Of a stretch of 64,000 nt of DNA, positions 8,836-18,215 are shown piece by piece (within the stretch, counting starts at the first letter, position 1; each line of letters opens with the position of its first letter). Below the pieces are notes generated by a model. The model had not been told where the DNA came from. It was given only the letters and a program-made list of their open reading frames with translations, and ran no database searches. Position numbers and translations under genes: made by a program. This stretch comes from Actinoplanes subtropicus (GTDB taxonomy: Bacteria; Actinomycetota; Actinomycetes; Mycobacteriales; Micromonosporaceae), in contig NZ_JOJL01000010.1 of assembly GCF_000721705.1 (NCBI RefSeq), positions 192,946 to 256,945 on the forward strand. The letters are read 5' to 3'.

Positions 8836-11718
8836 GTGCGCACACCATCCCGTGCGTTACCGGCAGCCGCCACTCTGCTTCTCGCCACCACGCTCGTCCT
8901 GGCCGCGCCGGCCGTCGCCCAGGCCGCGCCAAGCCCCTCGCCCGGCGACGACGGCCGGCACCAGACCGTCGACAACCGACACGGGCTGATCGCGCCGACC
9001 GCTCGGCAACGCGCGCTCGCGATCGCCGCCGGCGCGACCGCCCGGTGGAACACCTTCGGCACGCCGTCCGCGCTCACCCCGGCCGCGAAACCGCTCGCAA
9101 CCGGTCTGTCCGCGGACCCGATCGCTGCCGCCCGCGCGTACGTCGACGCGAACCGGGACCTGCTCGGCCTGACCGAGCGCGGCGCGGCGGCGCTCGACCT
9201 GCTCACCTCCGCGCCGCTCGGGGCCGGCGCGGCGGTGCTCTTCCGGCAGCACTTCGGTGACCTGCCGGCCGGGCACGACGGGCTGCTCGCGCTCGGCGTC
9301 CGCGCTGGACAGGTCTGGTATGTGAGCTCGTCGCTCGCCCGGGACGCCGAGACCCCCGCGCCGGCCACGGTGCCGGTGGCCGACGCGCAGCGCCGGGCCG
9401 CCGCGGACGCGGGCCTGGCGGACCCGACCGTGCTGGCGAGCCGCCTGGTCGCGGTGCCCACCGCCGATCGGGGCGCCCGGGCCGCCTACCAGGTGACGCT
9501 CGGAGCGGGCTTGAGCGGCGCCGATCCGGTCGCGTACACGACCTATGTGGACGCTCGCGACGGCGGCGTGCTGCTGCGCGAGAACATCGTCGATGCGGAC
9601 TCCGACGGCGGCGAGTGGTCGGCGTTCCCGCTGTCGCCGCCGACCGACTACTCGTCCCGCGACACCCGCCAGACCTGGTGCTCCGAGCCGTCGCGCGGGT
9701 GCGACTACGTGAGCGGGACGGCGTGGGATGTCTTGACCGGTTCTTCGACCCACACCACGGCGGGCAACAACGCGATCGCGGTGCAGAACTGGAACTCGAA
9801 CGATCCGTTCACGGTCGGGACCGAAACCGCCACGCCGCGGCCGGACCGGGACTACGACTACCGGTGGGCCAACCAGTGGCAGCGGGCGCAGTGCTCGCCG
9901 GCCGTCTTCGACACCGCGCAGCGCAACGACATCGACGCGGCCCGGACCAACCTGTTCGCCCTGCACAACCGGATGCACGACTGGGCGTACCAGCTGGGCT
10001 TCACCGAGAAGACCTGGAACATGCAGGACGACAACCTCGGTCGCGGCGGGCTCGGTGCCGACCGGGAGCAGGGCAACGCGCAGGCCGGTGGGATCAGCGG
10101 CGGGCCGCCGGACTTCGCGGCCCGGGACAACGCCAACCAGATCACGCCGCCGGACGGGCAGGCGCCGATCACCAACATGTACCTGTGGCAGCCGATCGCG
10201 GGCACGTTCTACGCGCCCTGCGTGGACGGCGACTACGACATGTCGGTGGTCGGGCACGAGTACACGCACGCCATCACCAACCGGATGATCGCCGGGCCGG
10301 ACGCGGGGCTCAGCTCGCCGCAGGGCATGAGCGAGAGCTGGTCGGACCAGATGGCGATGGAGTACCTCAACGAGAACGGGTACGCGCCGCGCGGCCTCGG
10401 GGCGTACACGATCGGGCAGTACGTCACCGGGGACCCGATCGCCGGGATCCGGAACTACAACATGAGCGCGAGCCCGCTCAACTACAGCGCGATCGACTAC
10501 GACTTCGTCGGGCTGCAGGTGCACGCCTCCGGCGAGGTGTGGACGGCGACGAACTTCGACATCCGGGCCGCGATGATCAAGCGGTACGGGGCGGGCACGC
10601 CGGCGCTGCAGAAGGCGTGCGCGGCGGGCCGGGTCGCGGTGACCTCCTGCCCGGGCAACCGGCGCTGGGCGCAACTGGTGTTCGACTCGTTCCTGCTGCT
10701 GGCCAACAGCGCGAACAGCATGGTGGACGCCCGGGACGCGCTGCTCGGCGCCGACCTGGTCCGGTTCGGCGGGGCGAACCAGGCGCTGCTGTGGAACGCG
10801 TTCGCGAAGCGCGGGCTGGGCGAGGGCGCGGTCAGCAACGGGGCCGCCGACGTGAACCCGACGCCGAGCTTCAGCTCGCGGTACGCCGCGCCGGCGGTGA
10901 TCGCCTTCCGGCCGGTGGACGAGCGCGGCCGGGCGGTGCCGAATGCGAAGCTGTTCGTCGGCGACTACCAGGCGCGGGCGGTGCCGGTGGCGGACACCGA
11001 CCCGGCCACCGCGCTCCCGGACACCGTGCGGCTGGTTCCCGGGACCTACACGTTCATCACCCAGGCTCCCGGGTACGGCGCGGCGCGGGTCCGCGCGACC
11101 TCGTTCCACGCCGGGCCGGCCACGCTGCCGGTGCGCATGCCGGTCAACCTGGCCTCCGGCAGCGGCGGCGCGACGGTGACCGGGGACGGGGTCAACCTGG
11201 CCCGGCTGGTGGACGACGACGAGGCGACGAACTGGGCGTCGCTGGGCAGCGCGGTGGCCGGCAAGCAGGTCACGGTCGACCTGGCCGGCGGGGCGCAGAG
11301 GATCCGGCGGGTGCAGGTGAGCGCCATGCTGCGGCCGCCGATCCCGGCCGACCCGGACGGCGCCACGCAGAGCCGCTACTCGGCGCTGCGGCAGTTCCGG
11401 GTGCTGGCGTGCACCGCCTCGGCGGCGGTGACCTGCGCGGACGCCGCCGATTTCCGGCCGGTCTACACCAGCCGGGCGGACGCGTTCCCCTCGGTGGCAC
11501 CTCGCCCCCGCGCGCCGGAACTGATCGTGCGGTCGTTCCCGATCCCGCCGACCACGGCCACGCATCTGCGGTTCGAGGTGCTGGCCAACCAGTGCACGGG
11601 CGGCCCGGACTACGCGGGTGAACTGGACGCCGATCCGCGGGCCGGCACCGACTGCGGCACGGCCAGCCCGCAGGCGCTGAACGTGCGGGTCGCCGAGTTC
11701 CAGGCCTTCGGCAGCTGA
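8836..11718 (+). CDS. Secreted zinc metalloprotease, M36 (fungalysin) family
   Basis: 960 residues from the GTG at 8836, which has an AGGAGGGA ribosome site. A signal peptide ends near AQAAPS (about 31-34). A propeptide with FTP/PepSY-like character follows, then the M36 catalytic domain: zinc site His474-Glu-Tyr-Thr-His478 and third ligand Glu500 in MSESWSD. The last roughly 260 residues form an extracellular extension. A PA-like insert is not obvious. The C-terminal portion has a discoidin-like stretch (NLARLVDDDEATNWASLGS) that may bind carbohydrate. It is probably an exoprotease, with maturation by propeptide removal. The context with GH54 suggests a secreted degradative pair. Confidence 0.88.
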   Translation: MRTPSRALPAAATLLLATTLVLAAPAVAQAAPSPSPGDDGRHQTVDNRHGLIAPTARQRALAIAAGATARWNTFGTPSALTPAAKPLATGLSADPIAAARAYVDANRDLLGLTERGAAALDLLTSAPLGAGAAVLFRQHFGDLPAGHDGLLALGVRAGQVWYVSSSLARDAETPAPATVPVADAQRRAAADAGLADPTVLASRLVAVPTADRGARAAYQVTLGAGLSGADPVAYTTYVDARDGGVLLRENIVDADSDGGEWSAFPLSPPTDYSSRDTRQTWCSEPSRGCDYVSGTAWDVLTGSSTHTTAGNNAIAVQNWNSNDPFTVGTETATPRPDRDYDYRWANQWQRAQCSPAVFDTAQRNDIDAARTNLFALHNRMHDWAYQLGFTEKTWNMQDDNLGRGGLGADREQGNAQAGGISGGPPDFAARDNANQITPPDGQAPITNMYLWQPIAGTFYAPCVDGDYDMSVVGHEYTHAITNRMIAGPDAGLSSPQGMSESWSDQMAMEYLNENGYAPRGLGAYTIGQYVTGDPIAGIRNYNMSASPLNYSAIDYDFVGLQVHASGEVWTATNFDIRAAMIKRYGAGTPALQKACAAGRVAVTSCPGNRRWAQLVFDSFLLLANSANSMVDARDALLGADLVRFGGANQALLWNAFAKRGLGEGAVSNGAADVNPTPSFSSRYAAPAVIAFRPVDERGRAVPNAKLFVGDYQARAVPVADTDPATALPDTVRLVPGTYTFITQAPGYGAARVRATSFHAGPATLPVRMPVNLASGSGGATVTGDGVNLARLVDDDEATNWASLGSAVAGKQVTVDLAGGAQRIRRVQVSAMLRPPIPADPDGATQSRYSALRQFRVLACTASAAVTCADAADFRPVYTSRADAFPSVAPRPRAPELIVRSFPIPPTTATHLRFEVLANQCTGGPDYAGELDADPRAGTDCGTASPQALNVRVAEFQAFGS

Positions 11719-11723
11719 TCGAT

Positions 11724-11751
11724 CCGGGGCGGGCCACCGGGCCCGCCCCGG
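11724..11751. terminator. Bidirectional terminator between convergent genes
   Basis: A perfect 12-bp stem CCGGGGCGGGCC with loop ACCG sits between the stops of the M36 protease and the transglycosylase and can serve both. Confidence 0.75.
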
Positions 11752-11753
11752 CA

Positions 11754-12428
11754 TCAGTACGAGTGGTTCGCTTCCCAGTGCGTCCACGCGCCGCACGGCG
11801 TCTGGTACTTGCCCCGGATGTACCCGAGGCCCCACTTGATCTGGGTGGCCGGGTTCGTCCTCCAGTCGGATCCGACCGAGGCCATCTTGTTGCCCGGGAA
11901 GGCCTGCGGGATCCCGTACGCCCCGTTCGGGTTTTCGGCCTTGTGGTTCCAGCCGCTCTCCTTGTTCCACATGTTGTTCAGGCACGGGAACTGGTCGATG
12001 CCGTAGCCGGCCGCCAGCATCAGCGCGCAGCCGGTGGCCCGGTTGCCGCCGAACTCCTTGCACGACGTCGGAATCGGCCCGTTGTACGGGACCGTGCCGC
12101 CGGACGCCTTCGCCTTGTCCGCGGCCTTCTTCGCCTTCGCGGCCTGGGCCAGGTCATGGGCCTTGCCGGCCACGTTCGTCGCCTCGGCCGACGCCTTCTC
12201 GGCGGCCTCCGACTCGGCCTCGCGCTGCCACGCGCGGGCGGCCACGTGCTCGTTCTGCCGGGCCTTCAGCAGCTGCATCTCGTCGGTCTGGACCTGGAAG
12301 GAGAGATCGACCGGGCCGCTCGGCCGAGCCGGGCGGCCCTCGCCGAGGTAGAGGCCACCGGCGGCGCCGGCCACCAGCAGGACGACCGACGCGACGCGCG
12401 CGCCGATCCGGCTCCACTGCCGATCCAC
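11754..12428 (-). CDS. Secreted lytic transglycosylase-like protein
   Basis: 224 residues. An N-terminal hydrophobic segment (12-28) acts as signal or anchor, followed by a charged Ala/Lys/Glu-rich region (about 50-108) that should form a helix or coiled coil. A compact C-terminal domain (about 120-224) carries NNMWNKESGWNHKAENPNGA, YGIPQAFPG and a terminal PCGAWTHWEAN motif, the pattern of actinobacterial SLT-like muralytic enzymes; Glu157 is the expected catalytic acid. It should cut peptidoglycan glycan strands during wall remodelling. The GTG at 12428 with upstream GGGAAG is chosen over longer frames. Confidence 0.82.
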   Translation of the reverse strand: MDRQWSRIGARVASVVLLVAGAAGGLYLGEGRPARPSGPVDLSFQVQTDEMQLLKARQNEHVAARAWQREAESEAAEKASAEATNVAGKAHDLAQAAKAKKAADKAKASGGTVPYNGPIPTSCKEFGGNRATGCALMLAAGYGIDQFPCLNNMWNKESGWNHKAENPNGAYGIPQAFPGNKMASVGSDWRTNPATQIKWGLGYIRGKYQTPCGAWTHWEANHSY

Positions 12429-12481
12429 GATCTTCCCTTCGCCGGGGGCCGAAGGCGGCGCCGGGGCGCGCCGCACCGCGC

Positions 12482-12509
12482 ATAGTAACGGGCGCCGGAA
12501 GTAGCTGAA
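12482..12509 (-). promoter_or_regulatory. Sigma70-type promoter for the transglycosylase gene
   Basis: On the minus strand TTCAGC, a 16-base spacer and TACTAT give a good housekeeping promoter about 55 bases before the start codon. The leader is too short for the ydaO-type riboswitch often found before such genes. Confidence 0.5.
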
Positions 12510-12565
12510 GCATCCCTCACCGGCGGCCCTCGCGCGGGCTCGCCGAGGGCGACTTTTCGTAACCC

Positions 12566-13095
12566 TTGGGTTGCACCCACGTGACACGCGTACCAGGCCG
12601 CATCGTGGCGTCGGCCCTGGGCATCACCCTGAGACTCTTCGCCCTCGGCCTGCTGCTGGCGACGGTCCTGGGCGTGGCCCTCGGCGCGGCGCTCGGCTCC
12701 TCCCGCTCGCTGAGCCGCGCCCTGAACCCGCTCTTCGAGTTCATCCGCGCCACTCCCGCCGCGGCGATCGTCCCCGCCGCCCTGGTCCTCTTCCAAGCGA
12801 ACACCAAAACCGAAATCGGAATCATTGCGTACGGGACGGTCTGGCCGATCCTCCTCAACACGGCCGCGGCTCGTGCCTCGTTACCCGTCCTCCGCCTGGA
12901 GATGGCCGACTGCCTGCGGTTGAGCCCCGGCGACCGGCTCCGCAAGGTGGTCCTGCCGAGCCTGCTGCCCGAGATCGTCATCGGCGTCCGGATCGCCGTC
13001 CCGGTCTGATCGTCACGCTGCTGGTCGACTTCCTGGTCGCCACCGGCGGCATGGGCTACCTGCTGGTCCAGTACCAGCAGAGCGTCATGTTCCAC
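12566..13095 (+). pseudogene. ABC transporter permease remnant (SsuC/TauC-like)
   Basis: The frame from 12566 encodes a BPD-transport permease core: hydrophobic helices, EFIRATPAAAIVPAALVLF, IAYGTVWPILLNTA, and the EAA-like segment LSPGDRLRKVVLPSLLP. It stops at 13009 inside IAVPV, but the expected continuation LIVTLLVDFLVATGGMGYLL is present in another frame up to QYQQS. The gene is therefore frameshifted near 13005. It has also lost its N-terminal helices and everything after QYQQS, where similarity switches to the truncated hydrolase on the other strand. No cognate ATPase or binding protein is nearby. Confidence 0.75.
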
Positions 13096-13640
13096 CGCGC
13101 GCGGGTCGCGAACTGCTCGGGCCGCAGGTGCGGCGGCGGCCCGATGGCCTCCAGCTGCCGGATCGCCCGGCGGTGGCGCCGCGCACGGGCGGTGGTGAGC
13201 GCGAACCGGTAGGCGTTCTCCTCGATGGCCGGCCCGTCGATGTCCATGCCGACCGTGACCAGGGCCGATACCAGGTCGGGCCGGCGCGCCGCGGCGTACG
13301 CCGAGATCGTCGCGCCCATCGAGAACCCGGCCACGACCGGGGGCCGGCCGAAGCGGTCGGCCAGGATCGTGAGCAGCCGCACGGTGTCGTCGACCATCGC
13401 CTCGATGCTCAGCGCGGCCGCCGACCGCAGGGACCGCCCGCACCCGCGCTGATCCCAGTAGACGACGGTGAAGTCGTCCTCGAGCGCCAGCCGCCGGAAG
13501 GCCGGCACCTCGTTGAGCATCGGCAGGCCGGGGCCCATCTGCACCAGCAGCAGCGGCGGGTTGCCCGCCCTCGCGGCCCGGATGCGGATCCACTGCGTGC
13601 TGTCGCCCAGGTCGACGGACTCCCGCCGGTCGAGTTCCAT
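13056..13640 (-). pseudogene. Alpha/beta hydrolase, truncated at the C-terminus
   Basis: 194 residues encode the front of an alpha/beta hydrolase: oxyanion region LLVQMGPGLPM, DQRGCGRS, and the nucleophile elbow GFSMGAT with its serine at about 103. Family resemblance ends at QFATRARW near 13097. The last eleven residues are antisense to the permease remnant. The cap and the catalytic Asp and His are missing, so activity is unlikely. Confidence 0.7.
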
Positions 13641-13750
13641 GGCGCCACGCTCCCGCCGTTTCGGCCACCTCGATGACGTTAGACCCGGGGTTCGGCTACT
13701 CTTCCGGCCGGTGTTCCGGCCGGTCTTCCGGCCGCCTGGAGGAGGTAGGG

Positions 13751-14755
13751 ATGAACGTGTCGTCGCTGGACCTCTCCGTGGTGACGCCGATGTACAACGA
13801 GCGCGAGGCGGTCGACCACTTCGTCGCCCGGCTGCGGCCCGTCCTCGACCGGCTCGGCCTGGCGTACGAGGTCGTGGCCGTCGACGACGGCAGCCGCGAC
13901 GCGACCGTGGCGCGCCTGCTCGAGCTGCGGGCCGGCTGGCCGCAGCTGCGGGTCGTCGCGCTGCGCCGCAACGTCGGGCACCAGGCCGCGCTCGCCGCCG
14001 GGCTGCGCTCGGCCCGCGGCGACTACGTGGTCAGCATCGACGCCGACCTGCAGGACCCGCCGGAGACGATCGGCGACATGCTCGCCGTCGCCCGGGAGAA
14101 GGCCGTCGACGTCGTGTACGGGGTGCGCCACGACCGCAGCTCGGACACGATCTTCAAGCGGCGTACGGCCGGCGTCTACTACTGGACGATGCGGCGCCTG
14201 GTCGGCCCCTGGGTGAGCGACCAGGCCGGCGACTTCCGGCTGATGAGCCGCGCGGTGGTCGACGTGCTCAACGACCTGCCCGAGCAGCGGCCGGTCTACC
14301 GCCTGATGGTGCCCTCGCTCGGCTTCTCCAGCGCCGAGGTCAGCTACGTGCGGGCCGAGCGGGTCGCCGGCGAGACCAAGTACCCGCTCAGCAAGATGAT
14401 CAAGCTGACCCTGGACAGCGTGACCAGTTTCTCGGCGACGCCGCTGCGGATCGCCACCTGGCTGGGGCTGCTCAGCTTCCTGCTCTGCCTGGGCCTGATG
14501 GTCAGCGCGCTGGTGGCCTGGGGCCTGGGCGCGGTGGTGCCGGGCTGGACGTCGCTGTACGTCGCGGTGCTGCTGCTCGGCGGCGTCCAGCTGATCTGCC
14601 TGGGGCTGCTCGGGGAGTACATCGGGCGGATCTACGCCGCCGTCCAGAATCGGCCGCCCTTCCTCGTCGCGATGGACACCGAAGCCGCGATGGACACCGA
14701 GGTCGCGATGGACACCGACGACGCCGAGCCTCAGATTTCGTTGCCCCAGAAGTAG
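13751..14755 (+). CDS. GT2 glycosyltransferase, polyprenyl-phosphate sugar synthase type (paralogue 1)
   Basis: 334 residues. GT2 domain at about 7-230 with LSVVTPMYNE, the nucleotide-binding VDDGSRD and the metal-binding DADLQDPP. Two C-terminal transmembrane helices (about 237-262 and 272-297) are typical of DPM1/GtrB-like enzymes, which move a hexose from a nucleotide sugar to undecaprenyl phosphate. The tail has three near-identical AMDTE units. A strong ribosome site (GGAGGTAGGG) precedes the ATG. The gene at 16003 is a close paralogue, about four in five residues identical by eye. Its 3' end overlaps the convergent MetE-like gene by 25 bases. Confidence 0.85.
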   Translation: MNVSSLDLSVVTPMYNEREAVDHFVARLRPVLDRLGLAYEVVAVDDGSRDATVARLLELRAGWPQLRVVALRRNVGHQAALAAGLRSARGDYVVSIDADLQDPPETIGDMLAVAREKAVDVVYGVRHDRSSDTIFKRRTAGVYYWTMRRLVGPWVSDQAGDFRLMSRAVVDVLNDLPEQRPVYRLMVPSLGFSSAEVSYVRAERVAGETKYPLSKMIKLTLDSVTSFSATPLRIATWLGLLSFLLCLGLMVSALVAWGLGAVVPGWTSLYVAVLLLGGVQLICLGLLGEYIGRIYAAVQNRPPFLVAMDTEAAMDTEVAMDTDDAEPQISLPQK

Positions 14756-15794
14756 CGGCACACCATCTCGACCCGCTGCAGCTTGACCTTCTGCTCGTCG
14801 GCGGTCATCAGCGGCGCGCCGGCCGAGGGGGCGAAACCGGCGTTCGGGGCGAACGCCACGTCGACGCTGCGGCGGTCCGCGATCTCGTCGGCGATCGCCA
14901 GCAGGTCGTCCATCGGCTCGGGGGCGGGCACCGAGACGTCGACGATGCCGAAGCTGACCGCGATGCCGGCCGGGATGTCGTCGAACGGCAGCCGCCGGGC
15001 CGGGCCGGCCGGGAAGTCGACGCACAGCCGGTGGAACGGGTCCCGCCGACGAGCCGGTCGAGCGCGCCGGGGTCGTACCCGCTCTCCGTCGTCGCGAACG
15101 GCCCGTGGTCGGTGAGATCCAGGCCGACCCGGAAGTCCGGCGGCGCGCCGAGCCCGGTGACCGCGGATCGGTCGGCCGCGATGACCGCCTCGAGCACCGC
15201 GCCGGCCTCGGCCACCCGGGCCCGGCCGTCGGCCGTGAGCAGCGGGACGAGCAGCGGGTTGCCGAGGGTCACGTACGCCACCCCCTGCGCGGCCAGCGCC
15301 GCGATCTCGGCCCGCAGGATCGCGGCCAGTTCCTCGCCCACCGGCTCGACCGTGCCCGGGCCGGCGGACGGGTCGCTCAGCAGCGCCAGGTAACCGGGCG
15401 AGGGCAGCGTGCCGAAGACCGGGCGATCGACCGTACGCAGCAGCGGCTCCTCCTCGTGCTCGGCCAGCCGCCCCTCGGCCGCCAGCGGGCCGCGGACCGC
15501 CCGGCGGCGGGCTGGGGCGATCCCCACCAGGTCGGCGATCGGGTGCTCCGGGGCGGCGTCCTCGAAGCCGTCGACGTGGTCGTGGACGACCGACTCGAAG
15601 TGCTCCCGCCGGAACTGCCCGTCGCCGACCGCGGAGAGGGTCAGGCGCCGCTGCTCGTGGGCGGTGGCGACGGCCGCGTCCCGCTCGGCCGCCGCGCTCG
15701 ACACGGCGTTGCCGGACGCCCGGGCGGACCGGAGCTCGGCCGGACGGACCAGGCTGCCGTGCTGGTCGATGTGGTACTGGAAGTCGTCGGCCAC
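14731..15794 (-). pseudogene. MetE-like (cobalamin-independent methionine synthase family) gene with a frameshift
   Basis: From the GTG at 15794 (with GGAGGAGAG upstream) the frame encodes a MetE/UROD-like barrel starting DFQYHIDQHGSLVRPAELR and containing GDGQFRREHF. At about 15043 the family pattern leaves this frame (LDRLVGG) and continues one frame over as DPFHRLCVDFPAGP through to CRYFWGNEI at 14731. A single missing base explains this. It may be a real pseudogene or a sequencing error. If intact, it would be a 354-residue single-domain MetE-like protein of unknown substrate, not a full methionine synthase. Confidence 0.7.
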
Positions 15795-16002
15795 GGACCT
15801 CTCCTCCGGCGCTGGGGCGGTGAATCTCGCCGAGGCTATGACAATCGCCGGAGGGCAGGTACGCCGTCGCGCGCATCCCATGGTGAAACACGCGAAGTTC
15901 TCTTTCGGGCCATCGCAGGGTAGGGTCGGCCCCCGATTCTCTGGCCCCCGCGCGCCCGCGCCATACTTCGGAGCGCGGGGTCACCAATCAGTCGGGAGCA
16001 TC

Positions 16003-17019
16003 GTGTCACTGGTGGCATTGTCGGTCGTAACGCCGATGTTCAACGAGCGCGAGGCGGTCGATCACTTCGTGGCCCGGCTCCGGCCGGTGCTCGACGGGCT
16101 CGCCGTGCCGTACGAGGTCGTCGCGGTCGACGACGGCAGCAGCGACGCCACAGTCGCGCGGTTGCTGCAGCTGCGGGCCGACTGGCCGCAGCTGCGGGTG
16201 GTGGCGCTGCGCCGGAACGTCGGACATCAGACGGCGCTGCGTGCGGGCCTGCGGGCCGCGCGCGGCGAGCACGTGGTGAGCATCGACGCCGACCTGCAGG
16301 ACCCGCCCGAGGTGATCGGCGAGATGCTGGCCAAGGCGCGGGCCGAGCAGGTCGACGTGGTCTACGGCGTACGCAGCGACCGCAGCACCGACACGGTGTT
16401 CAAGCGCCGGACCGCCGGCGTCTACTACTGGATGATGAAGCGGCTGGTCGGGCCGTGGGTCAGCGACCAGGCCGGCGACTTCCGGCTGATGAGCCGCGCG
16501 GTGGTCGACGTGCTCAACGACCTGCCCGAGCCCCGCCCGGTGTACCGGCTGGTGGTGCCGTCGCTCGGCTTCTCCAGCGCCGAGGTCGGCTACGTCCGCG
16601 AGGACCGGGTCGCCGGCAAGACCAAGTACCCGCTCAGCAAGATGATCAAGCTGACCTTCGACAGCATCACCGGGTTCTCCGCCGCGCCGCTGAAGATCGC
16701 GACCTGGGTCGGGCTGCTCAGCTTCGTGCTGTGCCTGGTGCTGATCATCACGGCGCTGGGCGCCTGGAGCGTCGGGACGACCGTGCCGGGCTGGACGTCG
16801 CTGTACATCGCCGTCCTGCTGCTCGGCGGCATCCAGCTGATCTGCGTCGGCATGCTCGGCGAGTACATCGGCCGCATCTACGCCGCGACCCAGGGCCGGC
16901 CGGCTTTCCTCGTCTCCTTCGACACCGACCAGCAGGAGCCGGCCGGGTTCGCGGTCGCCGACCCCTTGCCCGACGACCCGGCCGACCGGCTCCAGCGGGA
17001 GCACGAGACCATCTCCTGA
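16003..17019 (+). CDS. GT2 glycosyltransferase, polyprenyl-phosphate sugar synthase type (paralogue 2)
   Basis: 338 residues from the GTG at 16003, with GGGA upstream. The same architecture as the gene at 13751: GT2 domain with LSVVTPMFNE, VDDGSSD and DADLQDPP, and two C-terminal helices ending in GEYIGRIYAATQGRPAFLV. Most changes from the paralogue are conservative, and the C-terminal tail after FLVSFDTD is unrelated. It probably makes a polyprenyl-phosphate hexose for glycosylation outside the membrane. The lone, non-operonic context does not identify the sugar. Confidence 0.85.
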   Translation: MSLVALSVVTPMFNEREAVDHFVARLRPVLDGLAVPYEVVAVDDGSSDATVARLLQLRADWPQLRVVALRRNVGHQTALRAGLRAARGEHVVSIDADLQDPPEVIGEMLAKARAEQVDVVYGVRSDRSTDTVFKRRTAGVYYWMMKRLVGPWVSDQAGDFRLMSRAVVDVLNDLPEPRPVYRLVVPSLGFSSAEVGYVREDRVAGKTKYPLSKMIKLTFDSITGFSAAPLKIATWVGLLSFVLCLVLIITALGAWSVGTTVPGWTSLYIAVLLLGGIQLICVGMLGEYIGRIYAATQGRPAFLVSFDTDQQEPAGFAVADPLPDDPADRLQREHETIS

Positions 17020-17021
17020 CC

Positions 17022-17054
17022 CCGCGCGCTCATCCACGGCGGATGAAAGCGCGG
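17022..17054 (+). terminator. Terminator after the second GT2 gene
   Basis: A 14-bp imperfect stem (CCGCGCGCTCATCC with GGATGAAAGCGCGG, two mismatches, 5-base loop) begins right after the stop codon. Confidence 0.55.
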
Positions 17055-17123
17055 CCGCATCCTTGTGCCCGCCGGCATTGACCTGGGACTATCCGGAAAT
17101 CCCAGGGGCCGGAGGGCCGGGTC

Positions 17124-18215
17124 ATGAGCACAGAGGCGACGCTGGTCTTCCTGACCGTGGTGGGCGCGCGGTTCGTGGTGCCGCTGTTCATCCCGCGCTA
17201 CCCGCTGCCGGCGATCGTCACGGCGCTGGTCCTCGACGGCATCGACCAGTCGGTGTTCCAGTGGTTCGGCTACGATCCGCCCGGCTACCAGGGCTACGAC
17301 AAGGCGATGGACATGTTCTACCTGTCCGTCGCCTACCTGTCGGTGCTGCGCAACTGGACCAGCCGGCCGGCCTTCCAGGTCGCCCGTTTCCTGTTCTTCT
17401 ACCGGCTGGCCGGCGTGGTGCTCTTCGAGCTGCTCCACAACCGGGTCCTGCTCCTGATCTTCCCGAACACCTTCGAATACTTCTTCATCGCGTACGAGAT
17501 AGTCCGCCTGAGATGGAACCCGGCCCGGGTGAGCATGCGTCGCTGGGTGATCACCGCCGGGTGCATCTGGGTCTTCGTCAAGCTGCCGCAGGAGTGGTGG
17601 ATCCACGTCGCGCAGCTGGACTTCACGGACACGGTGGCCGCCCACCCGGTGCTGATCCCGATCCTGGCGGTGCTGGCGGTCGGGGCCGCGCTGTGGATCT
17701 GGCTGTGGTTGTGGCCGCGGCTGCCGGAGCCCGCGTGGAAGCTGCACGTGGCGGCCGATCCGCTGCCGGTCGAGATGGACACGGCGGCGGAACGGGACCA
17801 GTGGGTCTCCCGGCACTGGCGGGTCTGGTCGGCCGCGACGCTGGAGAAGGTGGTGCTCATCGGGCTGCTCTGCGTGATCTACGGCCAGGTGCTGCCCGGC
17901 CGGCGGTCGAGCGACCTGGAGCTGTTCCTGGGCATCGCGGCGTTCGTCGTGGCCAACGCGGCGATCAGCCTCGCGGTGGCCCGGCGGGCCGGGAGCGTGG
18001 AGTCGGCGGCGGCGGCGTTCGGGCTGCGGGCGGTGGTCAACGTCGGGTTGGTGGTGGGGGCGAGCTGGCTGCTCAACCAGTTCGGCGGCGATCTGAACCT
18101 GGCGGTGGCGCTGTTCTTCGCGCTGCTGCTCAGCCTGCTGATCACGCTGGACGACCGGTTCCGGCCGGTCGGTCAGCTGCGGCTCGAGTCGGCCTTGGTC
18201 GCATCGCGGCCATGA
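17124..18215 (+). CDS. Polytopic membrane protein of unknown function
   Basis: I do not recognise the family. 363 residues with about ten predicted membrane segments. A conserved-looking amphipathic part near residues 45-60 (FGYDPPGYQGYDKAMDMFY) is followed by many aromatic residues, and one larger soluble loop lies near 210-240. GGAGGG precedes the ATG. The 3' end overlaps the convergent cutC by 74 bases. Confidence 0.6.
   Translation: MSTEATLVFLTVVGARFVVPLFIPRYPLPAIVTALVLDGIDQSVFQWFGYDPPGYQGYDKAMDMFYLSVAYLSVLRNWTSRPAFQVARFLFFYRLAGVVLFELLHNRVLLLIFPNTFEYFFIAYEIVRLRWNPARVSMRRWVITAGCIWVFVKLPQEWWIHVAQLDFTDTVAAHPVLIPILAVLAVGAALWIWLWLWPRLPEPAWKLHVAADPLPVEMDTAAERDQWVSRHWRVWSAATLEKVVLIGLLCVIYGQVLPGRRSSDLELFLGIAAFVVANAAISLAVARRAGSVESAAAAFGLRAVVNVGLVVGASWLLNQFGGDLNLAVALFFALLLSLLITLDDRFRPVGQLRLESALVASRP

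Noticed and set aside
8857..12063. A 1068-codon minus-strand open frame
   Set aside because: It is antisense to the M36 protease gene, His/Arg/Gly-rich without domain motifs, and would need to displace the clear GTG/AGGAGG start of the protease.
12429..12565. A ydaO (cyclic di-AMP) riboswitch before the transglycosylase gene
   Set aside because: Such switches are common before cell-wall hydrolase genes, but the mapped promoter leaves a leader of only about 45-50 bases and the conserved core sequences are absent.
14808..15881. An intact 357-residue gene in one frame
   Set aside because: The last ~75 residues of that frame lose the family pattern, which continues in the next frame to 14731.
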